Position numbers and translations under genes: made by a program
The notes under the pieces: generated by a model
The model's input: the letters and a program-made list of their open reading frames with translations, nothing else
Told to the model about the DNA's origin: nothing
Databases searched by the model: none
Shown: piece after piece, positions 1 through 7,823 of the stretch
Layout of the letters: each line of letters begins with the position of its first letter
Position numbering within the stretch: position 1 is the first letter of the stretch
Assembly: GCF_020832325.1 (NCBI RefSeq)
Contig: NZ_JAFIEU010000019.1
Coordinates: 62,001 to 126,000, forward strand
DNA from: Lunatimonas sp.
Lineage (GTDB): Bacteria; Bacteroidota; Bacteroidia; Cytophagales; Cyclobacteriaceae
Direction of reading: 5' to 3'
Length of the DNA stretch: 64,000 bases

Positions 1-171
1 ATGGGTTATCAAAGGGGTGTTTTTTAAATGATAGTACTTCGTACTGTAGAAAAGCGACTAGTGTTGTCGGGCATGTTTAACCTTTTTCAAGATGCAGGTC
101 TAAGTTCGTAAATTTTCAATATATTGGTAGTTACAAGGCATTAAATCTTTTTTAAAAACCAGGTTACCCTT

Positions 172-2697
172 ATGGACCATTCCGCACTAGAAGAATTTTA
201 CACGCGCTATAGCCGAGAACTGAGTCTTCTTAGAATGCTTGCACTTGATATACGGTGGTCATGGAACCACGTGACGGACACTTTGTGGAGGCAGATAGAT
301 CCTACACTTTGGAGAGCTACCAAGAATCCATGGATGATGCTTAAGCGTGTTTCCATGGATAGACTGACCTATGTTTTCTCGCAACCGCAGTTCTTGGAGC
401 TTTTGGAGGATCTTAGCAAAGAAAGGGAAACGATGTACCAGTCCCCCGCTTGGTTTCAGCAAACCTATCCAGAGAGCCCTTTGAAGCGGGTGGCCTATTT
501 CAGTATGGAATTTATGTTGGACGAGGGTCTTCCTATTTACGTGGGAGGGCTGGGAAATGTGGCGGGAGATCAACTTAAGGCTGCCAGTGAGCTGGGTGTT
601 CCGGTAATTGGGGTTGGGCTGTTTTATCAGCAGGGGTATTTCCGTCAGGAAATTGATCGGTTCGGGAACCAGCAAGTGCGGCAGCCATACAACGAACCTG
701 GTCAGGTGCCCGTGTCTCCTTTGCGGAAGTCGGACGGGGAGTGGTTACGCGTGCAGGTTCGCTTTGGCGGATTTACCGTTTGGCTGAGATGTTGGGAGGT
801 GTATGCCGGCAGGGTAAAGTTATACCTGCTGGATAGTAACGATCCGGCTAATCTACCGGTGCATCGGACGATCACCAACGAAATCTACAGTGGTGGTCCC
901 GACCATCGTATCAAGCAGGAGATTATTCTGGGCATCGGTGGGTGGAGGTTGCTTCAGGCCTTAGACGAGATTCCGGATGTATGCCATCTGAACGAGGGTC
1001 ATGCGGCATTTCTGGTACTCGAGCGCGCAAATTGGTACAAGGAGACCTATGGGGTATCTTTTTGGGAGGCCTTGGAGTTGACCCGTGCGGGCAACGTATT
1101 TACCACGCATACGGCTGTGCCTGCTGGGTTCGATCGTTTTGATGCGGGTCTTGTGGGGCAGTTTTTAGGAGAATATGCGGTGAATGAGCTAAACATCGAT
1201 TTTCCTTCCCTGATGCAGATGGGTAGAAAGCACCAAGACGACGAGCACGAACCCTTTAACATGGCTTTTTTGGCGATTCGGGGCAGTGCTGGGATAAATG
1301 GAGTGAGCAAACTGCACGGAGAGGTCAGTAGAAAGCTATTTAGCGACCTATTTCCACGATGGCCCCTATCCGAAGTTCCCATCGGACACGTGACCAACGG
1401 TGTTCATATGGCCACTTGGGATGGTAAGTTTTCAGACAGGCTATGGACGGAAGCCTGTGGGAAGGACCGGTGGCGAGGCGATTTGGAGACGGTGTCAGCC
1501 GAGATATCCAAGGTGCCATCGATCGATTTGTGGGAGATGAGAAATGAATCAAGGTCGCATCTGGTCAATTTTGCAAGACGGCATTTGGCAAATCAATATA
1601 AGTTAGGGGGGCAGGATAGCTTAGCCGCACAGACGGAGAAGATGTTTTCGAAAGATGCCCTGACTTTGGGCTTTGCGCGAAGGTTTGTAGCCTATAAGCG
1701 AAGCAACTTGTTGCTAATGAGAAAAGACAGGTTTGCCGCCCTGCTAAAAAACTCAGACAGGCCGGTTCAGCTATTTATTGCCGGTAAGGCGGGACCCGGG
1801 GATCAAGTGGGCACTGGCCTTATCCGGGAGTGGGTGACCTTTATTCATGAGTTTGGACTACACGGAAAGGTTGGTTTTTTAAGTGATTACGACATGGCAG
1901 TAGCCAAACAGCTCGTACGAGGGGTAGACGTTTGGCTAAACACGCCCAAACGTCCATGGGAGGCCTCAGGCACGAGTGGAATGAAGGTTTTGGTAAATGG
2001 TGGACTTAACCTGTCCACACTGGACGGATGGTGGGCGGAGGCCTACGACCCCAAGTTTGGATGGGCATTGGGAGATCAACAGGATCATGAAGGTGATCCA
2101 AACTGGGACGATTGGGAAGCAGAGCAATTGATCCGGCTGCTAGAGGAGCAAGTGGTACCGGAGTTTTACAACCGGAACGCCGAGGGTGTTCCCGACAAGT
2201 GGGTGGACAAGATGCGGCACAGCATGTCGTTCCTGACGCCGCGTTTTTCGGCAAACCGTGCCGTACGGGAATACACCGAATCCTACTACCTGCCTGCAGC
2301 GACCCGCTACCTGGAAAGAGCCATCCAAAGTGGGGAGCGCTCAGAGCGGTTTTTACAAGACAGGGCGGAGCTACATGCGAATTGGAGCAATATTTCCTTT
2401 GAGCAAATAGCTTGGTCTGAGAAAGAATCTGGGAGGAAGGTAGCCTTGGTGGCGGGTCTCGGAAAGATGAATTCCGATTGGATTGAATTTCAACTCTATG
2501 CCGAAGCAACGGACGAGTATGAGCAGGAAACAAGGATTTTCCAAAAAGAAGCTTTTGATGCTGCCTACGGGCTTACCCATTATTCATTGACGATTCCCGG
2601 TGACCGGCCTCAGGAGCACTATTCTGTCCGAATGATTCCTAAGTTACAGGGGTTGTCATATCCGCTGGAGTTGGCTTTGATCCGTTGGTGGGAATAG
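172..2697 (+). CDS. glgP: Alpha-glucan (glycogen/maltodextrin) phosphorylase, GT35
   Basis: This is a cytoplasmic PLP-dependent phosphorylase that releases glucose-1-phosphate from alpha-1,4-glucans. At 841 residues it matches the shorter bacterial/archaeal alpha-glucan phosphorylase subfamily, which carries an N-terminal DUF3417-like region (roughly residues 1-110, with the DIRWSWNH segment). The PLP-binding signature GTSGMK places the Schiff-base lysine at K605, followed by NGGLNLSTLDGWWAEAYD-type active-site sequence. The YFSMEF block near residue 107 and HLNEGHAAF near 273 are also typical. It has no signal peptide. It converges on the XRE-type gene behind it with a gap of about 35 bp and no clear terminator. 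No other glycogen gene is adjacent, so it appears to be monocistronic. Confidence 0.93.
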   Translation: MDHSALEEFYTRYSRELSLLRMLALDIRWSWNHVTDTLWRQIDPTLWRATKNPWMMLKRVSMDRLTYVFSQPQFLELLEDLSKERETMYQSPAWFQQTYPESPLKRVAYFSMEFMLDEGLPIYVGGLGNVAGDQLKAASELGVPVIGVGLFYQQGYFRQEIDRFGNQQVRQPYNEPGQVPVSPLRKSDGEWLRVQVRFGGFTVWLRCWEVYAGRVKLYLLDSNDPANLPVHRTITNEIYSGGPDHRIKQEIILGIGGWRLLQALDEIPDVCHLNEGHAAFLVLERANWYKETYGVSFWEALELTRAGNVFTTHTAVPAGFDRFDAGLVGQFLGEYAVNELNIDFPSLMQMGRKHQDDEHEPFNMAFLAIRGSAGINGVSKLHGEVSRKLFSDLFPRWPLSEVPIGHVTNGVHMATWDGKFSDRLWTEACGKDRWRGDLETVSAEISKVPSIDLWEMRNESRSHLVNFARRHLANQYKLGGQDSLAAQTEKMFSKDALTLGFARRFVAYKRSNLLLMRKDRFAALLKNSDRPVQLFIAGKAGPGDQVGTGLIREWVTFIHEFGLHGKVGFLSDYDMAVAKQLVRGVDVWLNTPKRPWEASGTSGMKVLVNGGLNLSTLDGWWAEAYDPKFGWALGDQQDHEGDPNWDDWEAEQLIRLLEEQVVPEFYNRNAEGVPDKWVDKMRHSMSFLTPRFSANRAVREYTESYYLPAATRYLERAIQSGERSERFLQDRAELHANWSNISFEQIAWSEKESGRKVALVAGLGKMNSDWIEFQLYAEATDEYEQETRIFQKEAFDAAYGLTHYSLTIPGDRPQEHYSVRMIPKLQGLSYPLELALIRWWE

Positions 2698-2731
2698 CGT
2701 GATTAAGATGGTCATCGGAGCAGCTAACTGG

Positions 2732-3742
2732 TTAGAGGATTGTTTCAAGCCGTTTTAGTTTATCTCCGATTTGAGACTTCATACTTCGAAAAAACCGATG
2801 TCTTTCTTTTTCTCCTACCGAGCTGATCAAGGTTGATTTCTTGATAAGATTATTCAGGCTTTTGAACATGGTGTCATTTAGGTTTGGGTCAAAGGATCCT
2901 AGAAAGTAGATGACACTGTGGTTAAGGTAGGTGATTCGCTGTCCGTCCAACTCAGCCATAAAGGTATTGTCACCCAAAATAAACTGATTTGTAAGCAGCC
3001 GGAAGGAACCGGAATCTTCGCTCGGTTGTCCATACATTTCGAATTTCACCCCTAGTTCAGCCTGTTTTTCGATATGCTCTATCATTTCCAATACCTGTTG
3101 GTAGAGCAGCTTGGCATCTTCTGGGCGGCCAATATTCCCCATCTCTTCATACAGCTCGATTTGGCGAAGCGTGGTTTGTATATTATCTGGATTCCATATT
3201 TCTGTACAGGGGATCAGGTTGTAGAGTTTTGCTATTTGCAAGCCCAGATGGTACAGGTTTGGGTACCGGTGTATCGATGGATTGAAAGCCTGATCCTTAA
3301 GTTCTTCATAATGCAAGATCGACTTCATCCAAAAGAAAAACTTGAAAGCAGCTAATTCCGGATGGTAGAAATGATAAAATGGAGGGATATCTTTTAGCAA
3401 AAAGTAGACGTGCTTGTCTGTATACCGGTTTACCATTTCCAGTTGCAACAGCATATCTTCCAGCCAGACCTGAAAGCGATTGGGTCCACTATCATTTAGC
3501 TTTCCATGAAACAGTATCGCTTTGGTATTCAGGTTCAACAATTGATCCAGCGAAAGTTGGAAATATTCGCAAATTTTTCGAATCTCATTTAGGTTGATCA
3601 CTTTCTCTCCCCGGATTCTGCGATATGCCGAGTCAAGGCTGATGTTGAGCAGGTCCGAAATTTCATGGACGAGAGATTTATGGGAGGGGATCAGGGTTTT
3701 TAGGTGGTCAAAAAACCTTTGCTGGAAGTCAAAATCGTGCAT
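2732..3742 (-). CDS. XRE-type helix-turn-helix transcriptional regulator
   Basis: This is a 336-residue cytoplasmic protein. Residues about 20-70 form a Cro/CI-like helix-turn-helix (a SLDSAYRRIRG recognition-helix region followed by NLNEIRKICEYFQLSLDQLL). The remaining 260 residues are a mostly helical, aromatic-rich region with no domain I can name, perhaps a sensor or dimerisation domain. Similar long single-HTH regulators are common in Bacteroidota and are mostly uncharacterised. It is transcribed convergently to the phosphorylase. Its promoter would lie in the 3743-4058 gap, where I saw no convincing TAnnTTTG box. The target is unknown. Confidence 0.75.
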   Translation of the reverse strand: MHDFDFQQRFFDHLKTLIPSHKSLVHEISDLLNISLDSAYRRIRGEKVINLNEIRKICEYFQLSLDQLLNLNTKAILFHGKLNDSGPNRFQVWLEDMLLQLEMVNRYTDKHVYFLLKDIPPFYHFYHPELAAFKFFFWMKSILHYEELKDQAFNPSIHRYPNLYHLGLQIAKLYNLIPCTEIWNPDNIQTTLRQIELYEEMGNIGRPEDAKLLYQQVLEMIEHIEKQAELGVKFEMYGQPSEDSGSFRLLTNQFILGDNTFMAELDGQRITYLNHSVIYFLGSFDPNLNDTMFKSLNNLIKKSTLISSVGEKERHRFFRSMKSQIGDKLKRLETIL

Positions 3743-4058
3743 GGTTAACGAAAAGCATTAGAATCGGGTGAAACAAACGAATGGTTTGCTCGGCTTCAGG
3801 CAACACAGTCACATCAACTTCCCTTGGATGGAATTGATTCGCTTATCTTCGAATATGCCGAAATAATAGCGGTTTATTTCCTCATAAGTTAGGTATGTTT
3901 TTAATTATAAGCAAAAAAAATAAGAGATAATTTTGTCTATTTATAACTGGGTTGTTCAGGTATTCATACTCGTTTCTAAATGGTCAGCTGTCCACCTAAA
4001 GACTGACAGGGAATCTCTGCCTGCCGGGAGGCCGCATATAGCATTGGGATCATCCGTA
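3743..4058. other. Intergenic stretch, 316 bp
   Basis: This lies between the start of the XRE-type regulator and the 3' end of the amidohydrolase. It is AT-rich around 3895-3950. It must hold the promoter of the regulator and the end of the amidohydrolase transcript. I found no strong hairpin with a T-run, no repeat and no credible small gene. Confidence 0.6.
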
Positions 4059-5129
4059 CTAGCTGCCAGACATAGGTCTGTCGTCGGAAGCTAACTTCAG
4101 ATACCACCTCAGCGCATTTGTCCTGTAAATCTTATCAATAACGGGTTTAGGTAGCTTCATCCCCTTAAAGCTGCCGGACACCTTGGGCACTTCCATCAGT
4201 TCGTCGGTTACAAAAAAACGCCAATGGCGCAGCCAAATCTCATGAGCATGGGCCATAAAATCCGATTTCTCGGTTAGTCCCTTTGCGGCAATATCCGGTG
4301 CGCTGCTGCGAAGATCCGTTCCGTATAAGATGCGGTCCTGATACTTGATAAGAAAGTCGTGCACACTTTGCCAGTCGCTTACTGCCTGATGCTGAAGGTG
4401 GGAAATCCGTTCTGCGAGATCCACCGCCATATGAGGAAAATCATCAAGCCTTTTAGCTAATTCATGTACACTCCATTCCATACTGCCCAGATGTGCACCA
4501 ATAAAGTTAAGCTGGGGATATCTAGCCAAAAGCCGGTCCCTTGCTGCAATTTGCTGGTCATAATTCGGGTATTCTGGGTGCAGGAACATATGGTATTCGG
4601 GATTTTCCCTGAAATAATCCCGGTCGCCTTGCACCGTCATTTGTTCGAGGGGTAGCCAAGTATTTTTTGGTTCACCTAGGTGTGCCAGTAGCGGGATGTT
4701 TTGTTGGATGAGGAACTCGATGATCGGTTTGAAGGCAGGATGGTCGATCATGACAAAATCGCCGTTCAGATCCCTCAGTTCCATTCCGATGTTTTTCCAG
4801 ACCTTTACCCCAATCGCGCCTTTGGCTACCATTTCAGTCAGATAAACGATGACAGACTCCGCCCATCCGGGTTGGTGAAAGCCCTCCAACGAAAAGGTGG
4901 TTATAAAATGAACCTTGCCGGGAAATTGGGGAAGGATTCGGAGGGAGAATTCATCCTGCTTTCGCGGAGATAGGTCAGGGGACGTAAAGACGCTTACGTT
5001 GACCAAGGAAAAATTGTCCTTGATCGCCTGCTCGGCAAACAGCGTATCAAAATCCTCCCACATGTGCATATGGGCGTCTATTTTTTCCACTTTGCGGAAA
5101 TCTTCTAGCGTATAGTATTGGGTTGGCAT
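4059..5129 (-). CDS. Amidohydrolase (TIM-barrel metal-dependent hydrolase, amidohydrolase_2-like)
   Basis: The protein has 356 residues and no signal peptide, so it is probably cytoplasmic. The metal-binding HxH motif is seen in DAHMHMW near residue 20. Later barrel-strand motifs are LLAHLGEP (about residue 148), FIGAHLGSMEW (about 210) and ILYGTDL (about 267), the last carrying the expected catalytic or metal-binding aspartate. The family includes decarboxylases and lactonases as well as amide hydrolases, so the substrate cannot be assigned. It starts only 40 bp downstream of the hepT stop on the same strand, so it may be co-transcribed with the toxin-antitoxin pair, although a functional link is doubtful. 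Confidence 0.8.
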   Translation of the reverse strand: MPTQYYTLEDFRKVEKIDAHMHMWEDFDTLFAEQAIKDNFSLVNVSVFTSPDLSPRKQDEFSLRILPQFPGKVHFITTFSLEGFHQPGWAESVIVYLTEMVAKGAIGVKVWKNIGMELRDLNGDFVMIDHPAFKPIIEFLIQQNIPLLAHLGEPKNTWLPLEQMTVQGDRDYFRENPEYHMFLHPEYPNYDQQIAARDRLLARYPQLNFIGAHLGSMEWSVHELAKRLDDFPHMAVDLAERISHLQHQAVSDWQSVHDFLIKYQDRILYGTDLRSSAPDIAAKGLTEKSDFMAHAHEIWLRHWRFFVTDELMEVPKVSGSFKGMKLPKPVIDKIYRTNALRWYLKLASDDRPMSGS

Positions 5130-5169
5130 ATCGTTAAAACTCGTTATTTAGAATGTTTTGTATTTCTTT

Positions 5170-5472
5170 TTATAAACTATCCAAATCCTGAGTGGCATAA
5201 TAGATTCTTTCTTTCTTTATACCATGATATACATGGATAATGAAATTTCTAAATGAACGTGGGATGTGCCAGGGATAATCATATTTATTTAAAATGCGGT
5301 CATCTATATGACGGATGGCTTCACCAATAATTAAAAACTGATACTGAACTGCACTTTGAATTTTTAGGTCTTCCAAAAAGGTGTTTTCGTCCACACTATC
5401 AACAAATTCTTTGATTAATTCAATTGCTTGAAGGACATGTTCAGCCATTTCTCTTGGCGTGGGCTTATCCAT
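5170..5472 (-). CDS. hepT: HepT-like HEPN toxin (putative RNase), type VII toxin-antitoxin system
   Basis: This is a HEPN-fold protein of the HepT/DUF86 family, which in characterised systems acts as a tRNA-cleaving RNase silenced by AMPylation from MntA. I place the start at the ATG at 5472 (MDKPTPRE), which overlaps the end of mntA by 8 bp; an upstream extension to 5511 would run deep into mntA. The resulting 100-residue protein contains the catalytic RX4HXY motif as R75, H80 and Y82. In characterised systems the Tyr of this motif is the AMPylated residue. The C-terminal helix is slightly shorter than in many relatives, ending at DLDSL. The gene is AT-rich relative to its neighbours. Confidence 0.85.
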   Translation of the reverse strand: MDKPTPREMAEHVLQAIELIKEFVDSVDENTFLEDLKIQSAVQYQFLIIGEAIRHIDDRILNKYDYPWHIPRSFRNFIIHVYHGIKKERIYYATQDLDSL

Positions 5473-6055
5473 AAATTTTTTGTAAATTTTTGTTTGCAGT
5501 TTCAAGGGCAAAAGTTTTCAATTGCCCTTTTTCTGTGATGTCCACTTTCCTATTAATCTTGGTTTCTATGAGATAAGCAATATCCAAAAGATCAAACATT
5601 GAATACCTTTTTCTCTCGTTGAATTCAATTATTATATCAACGTCACTCGTTGATTTGGCCTTTAACCCTGCCATTGAACCAAAAAGCCAAGCAGAAGCTA
5701 CCCTGCCATCACTTTCGAGTATGCCTTTTATATTTGAAATCAGTGTGTTTATCGTGTCTTTTGATAATGTTTGATAACCTACCTTCTCCTCTGCCACTTG
5801 CAACGCTTGCAAAGCCACCTCTTCATTCGCCACTTCATACATCAGCTTGTCAGACAGCCATGAAACAAGCAATTCCGTTTCTTTAATCTTGAAATACTCG
5901 GCAAGTTTTATCACCTGTTCACGGCTCGCCTTCCGATGCCCTCGTTCAATTTTGCTCAAAATTGCCTGGTCAATATCGAGGTATGCAGCAACGGTACGCA
6001 GGGGCAATTCCATATCGACCCGAAGTTTTCTTATCGTTTCGCCGAAGCTGTCCAT
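5465..6055 (-). CDS. mntA: HTH-fused MntA-type nucleotidyltransferase antitoxin
   Basis: The 196-residue protein has two parts. Residues about 1-62 are an XRE-type helix-turn-helix (LRTVAAYLDIDQAILSKIERG). Residues about 95-196 are a minimal nucleotidyltransferase with the GSX10DXD motif: G126-S127, then D138 and D140, with a third acidic residue at D172 in KVDIT. In known systems MntA transfers AMP to HepT and neutralises it. The HTH fusion suggests the antitoxin also binds DNA and autoregulates; most described MntA proteins are stand-alone. The gene precedes and overlaps hepT by 8 bp, so the two are translationally coupled. AT-rich composition suggests horizontal acquisition (inference). 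Confidence 0.87.
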   Translation of the reverse strand: MDSFGETIRKLRVDMELPLRTVAAYLDIDQAILSKIERGHRKASREQVIKLAEYFKIKETELLVSWLSDKLMYEVANEEVALQALQVAEEKVGYQTLSKDTINTLISNIKGILESDGRVASAWLFGSMAGLKAKSTSDVDIIIEFNERKRYSMFDLLDIAYLIETKINRKVDITEKGQLKTFALETANKNLQKIYG

Positions 6056-6086
6056 TTTGATTGATTTTGTTTTGAATTATTTTGTC

Positions 6087-6112
6087 AAATCTAACTTTTT
6101 TTGGTAAGATTT
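6087..6112 (-). promoter_or_regulatory. Candidate operator: inverted repeat upstream of mntA
   Basis: The arms AAATCTAAC (6087-6095) and GTAAGATTT (6104-6112) form a 9-bp inverted repeat with one mismatch around an 8-bp spacer. It lies 32-57 bp upstream of the mntA start, where an autorepressing HTH antitoxin would be expected to bind. The link to MntA is inference. Confidence 0.4.
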
Positions 6113-6357
6113 AAAATACGGATAGCGTGTTGTCACAGAACAATTACATTTGGATCGATGGTTTCGCCCAATGGGGTAGCCCATCCGAACAGTTTTATAT
6201 TAAAGGTCACTTTTGGGTGCGGTTTTCATGGAAGGAATCAGTGTGGCGCATTTCGCCATTGGGTTGTTAATTTTCTAGTTTAATGTTTCTACAGCAACCT
6301 TTGCAGGCTTTTGTCCCTGGTGTTACTCAAAATTGACTATTTTTACTTATAAAAACC
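6113..6357. other. Intergenic stretch between divergent genes
   Basis: Together with the operator this forms a roughly 300-bp divergent gap between mntA and the lipoprotein gene at 6358. A TACATTTG box at 6145-6152 fits the Bacteroidota -7 consensus TAnnTTTG, but the only nearby TTG upstream (6130-6132) is too close for a good -33 element, so I do not call a promoter. I saw no other structure. Confidence 0.4.
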
Positions 6358-7602
6358 ATGATACCTATGAATTCGGCGAGAATCCTGTTTTTTTCCATTG
6401 TGTTCCTTTGCTTCTGCTCCTGCCAGAAAGGAGAAATTCAGGGGGAGGAAATCCAACCCTATGCGGAAGGAAGTTTTGGCTACGATGTAGATTTTTTGGC
6501 TGGCGTTGATGAGAGTTTTATTGTCTTGGCGGATGGGGGCTCCCAGATCCTGCTTTCTCCGCGGTTTCAAGGGAAGGTTTTTACCAGCACTGCAAAGGGC
6601 CTATCGGGCACCAGTTACGGATGGATGAACTACGATGCCATCGGTTCGGGGATTATTGCCCCCCACATCAATGCGTATGGGGGAGAGGACAGACTGTGGC
6701 TTGGTCCGGAGGGAGGCCCTTTCTCCATCTATTTTCCACCGGGATCTGAGATGGTTTTCGACAACTGGCAGACACCGGCTTCCATTGACAGCGAGGCTTG
6801 GGAGTTGACGGAATCTACAGAGAGGAGTGCCGCCATGGTCAAAACCCTTTTGCTAAAAAATTATTCTGGAACCACGTTTGAAGCAAAACTGGACCGAACC
6901 GTTGGCCTTGTGGATGCTGAGAGCATGGAAATGGATCTAAGCGTTTCAGTCCCAGCCTCGGTTTCGTGGGTAGGATTTGAGTCAGTCAACGGGCTAACCA
7001 ATATAGGCGAGACATCCTGGGGGCAGGAAAACGGCACGTTATGTTTGTGGGTTTTGGGGATGTTTAACCCCTCTGACAAGTTGATGGTACTAGTTCCCTA
7101 TGTGGAAGGTGCAGTGGATGAGCTGGGAGAAATCGCTACCACCGACTATTTCGGTGAGATTCCCGAAGAACGGATACAGGCTGTAGATGGACTGTTGGTT
7201 TTCCGGGGAGATGGAAGATACAGAAGTAAATTGGGCCTGTCTCCTAAGCGGGCTAAATCTCTGCTGGGCAGTTTTGATGTTGATAGCAATGTATTGACCG
7301 TAGTCACCTACAATAAGCCTTCGGGGGAGCTCCCCTATTTGAACCAAGTATGGGGTCCGCAGGATTTTCCCTACGCAGGCGATGCGATCAATTCGTACAA
7401 CGATGGGCCCCTGGAGGATGGCACGCAAATGGGCCCATTTTATGAATTGGAGACTGTATCTCCTGCGGCATTTCTATCACCTGGCGAGCGTTTAGAGCAT
7501 ATACACCGTACCTATCACTTTGAGGGGTCAGAGGAGCAGATGAGTGAGTTGCTAGGGGAGATTTTTGGTATTACGCTGGAAGTACTCAAAGAAAAATTAT
7601 AA
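6358..7602 (+). CDS. Secreted lipoprotein, DUF6786-like, function unknown
   Basis: The protein has 414 residues. A hydrophobic signal ends in the lipobox-like CFCSC with C22, so it is probably a lipoprotein. The start could also be the ATG at 6367. The conserved-looking segment YGGEDRLWLGPEGG near residue 100 and the overall beta-rich character recall the DUF6786 family of Bacteroidota, which I recognise only as an uncharacterised family, perhaps related to galactose-mutarotase-like folds. Its stop overlaps the ATG of a degenerate downstream reading frame (TAATG), which suggests that a translationally coupled partner was lost. Confidence 0.65.
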   Translation: MIPMNSARILFFSIVFLCFCSCQKGEIQGEEIQPYAEGSFGYDVDFLAGVDESFIVLADGGSQILLSPRFQGKVFTSTAKGLSGTSYGWMNYDAIGSGIIAPHINAYGGEDRLWLGPEGGPFSIYFPPGSEMVFDNWQTPASIDSEAWELTESTERSAAMVKTLLLKNYSGTTFEAKLDRTVGLVDAESMEMDLSVSVPASVSWVGFESVNGLTNIGETSWGQENGTLCLWVLGMFNPSDKLMVLVPYVEGAVDELGEIATTDYFGEIPEERIQAVDGLLVFRGDGRYRSKLGLSPKRAKSLLGSFDVDSNVLTVVTYNKPSGELPYLNQVWGPQDFPYAGDAINSYNDGPLEDGTQMGPFYELETVSPAAFLSPGERLEHIHRTYHFEGSEEQMSELLGEIFGITLEVLKEKL

Positions 7603-7815
7603 TGGAAATGTCACCTTATCCGATAGAAGAAGTAGTGTATTGCAAGAGCGGCAGGGCGATATCCAATCTGAAAATCACTTAATCAACCCGTTGCTAACAA
7701 AAAGAAGGCGGGTGACGTTATCCTGATGAATACTATGTTCACCTCCCGTTTACAAGGTACCCACCGTGAAGTGATCGAAGCGGATAGGGTACTAGGCTTA
7801 GACGTATACAAATAA
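7602..7815 (+). pseudogene. Decayed gene remnant downstream of the DUF6786-like gene
   Basis: Two short protein-like segments lie in different frames here. One starts at ATG 7602, overlapping the previous stop as TAATG, and runs 26 codons to a TAA at 7680-7682 (PIEEVVYCKSGRAISNLKIT). The second is open from 7672 to the TAA at 7813-7815 and reads AGDVILMNTMFTSRLQG followed by a helix-like tail. Both look like coding sequence rather than random translation. I infer the N- and C-terminal ends of one gene that lost its middle. I do not recognise the family. Confidence 0.4.
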
Positions 7816-7823
7816 CAGATTGC

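Noticed and set aside
2006-2533. Open frame of 175 codons antisense to the phosphorylase
   Set aside because: Contained in glgP, with a proline/arginine-rich random-looking translation.
6130-6152. Promoter for the DUF6786-like gene using TACATTTG
   Set aside because: The only TTG nearby is 12 bases upstream, too close for a Bacteroidota -33 element.
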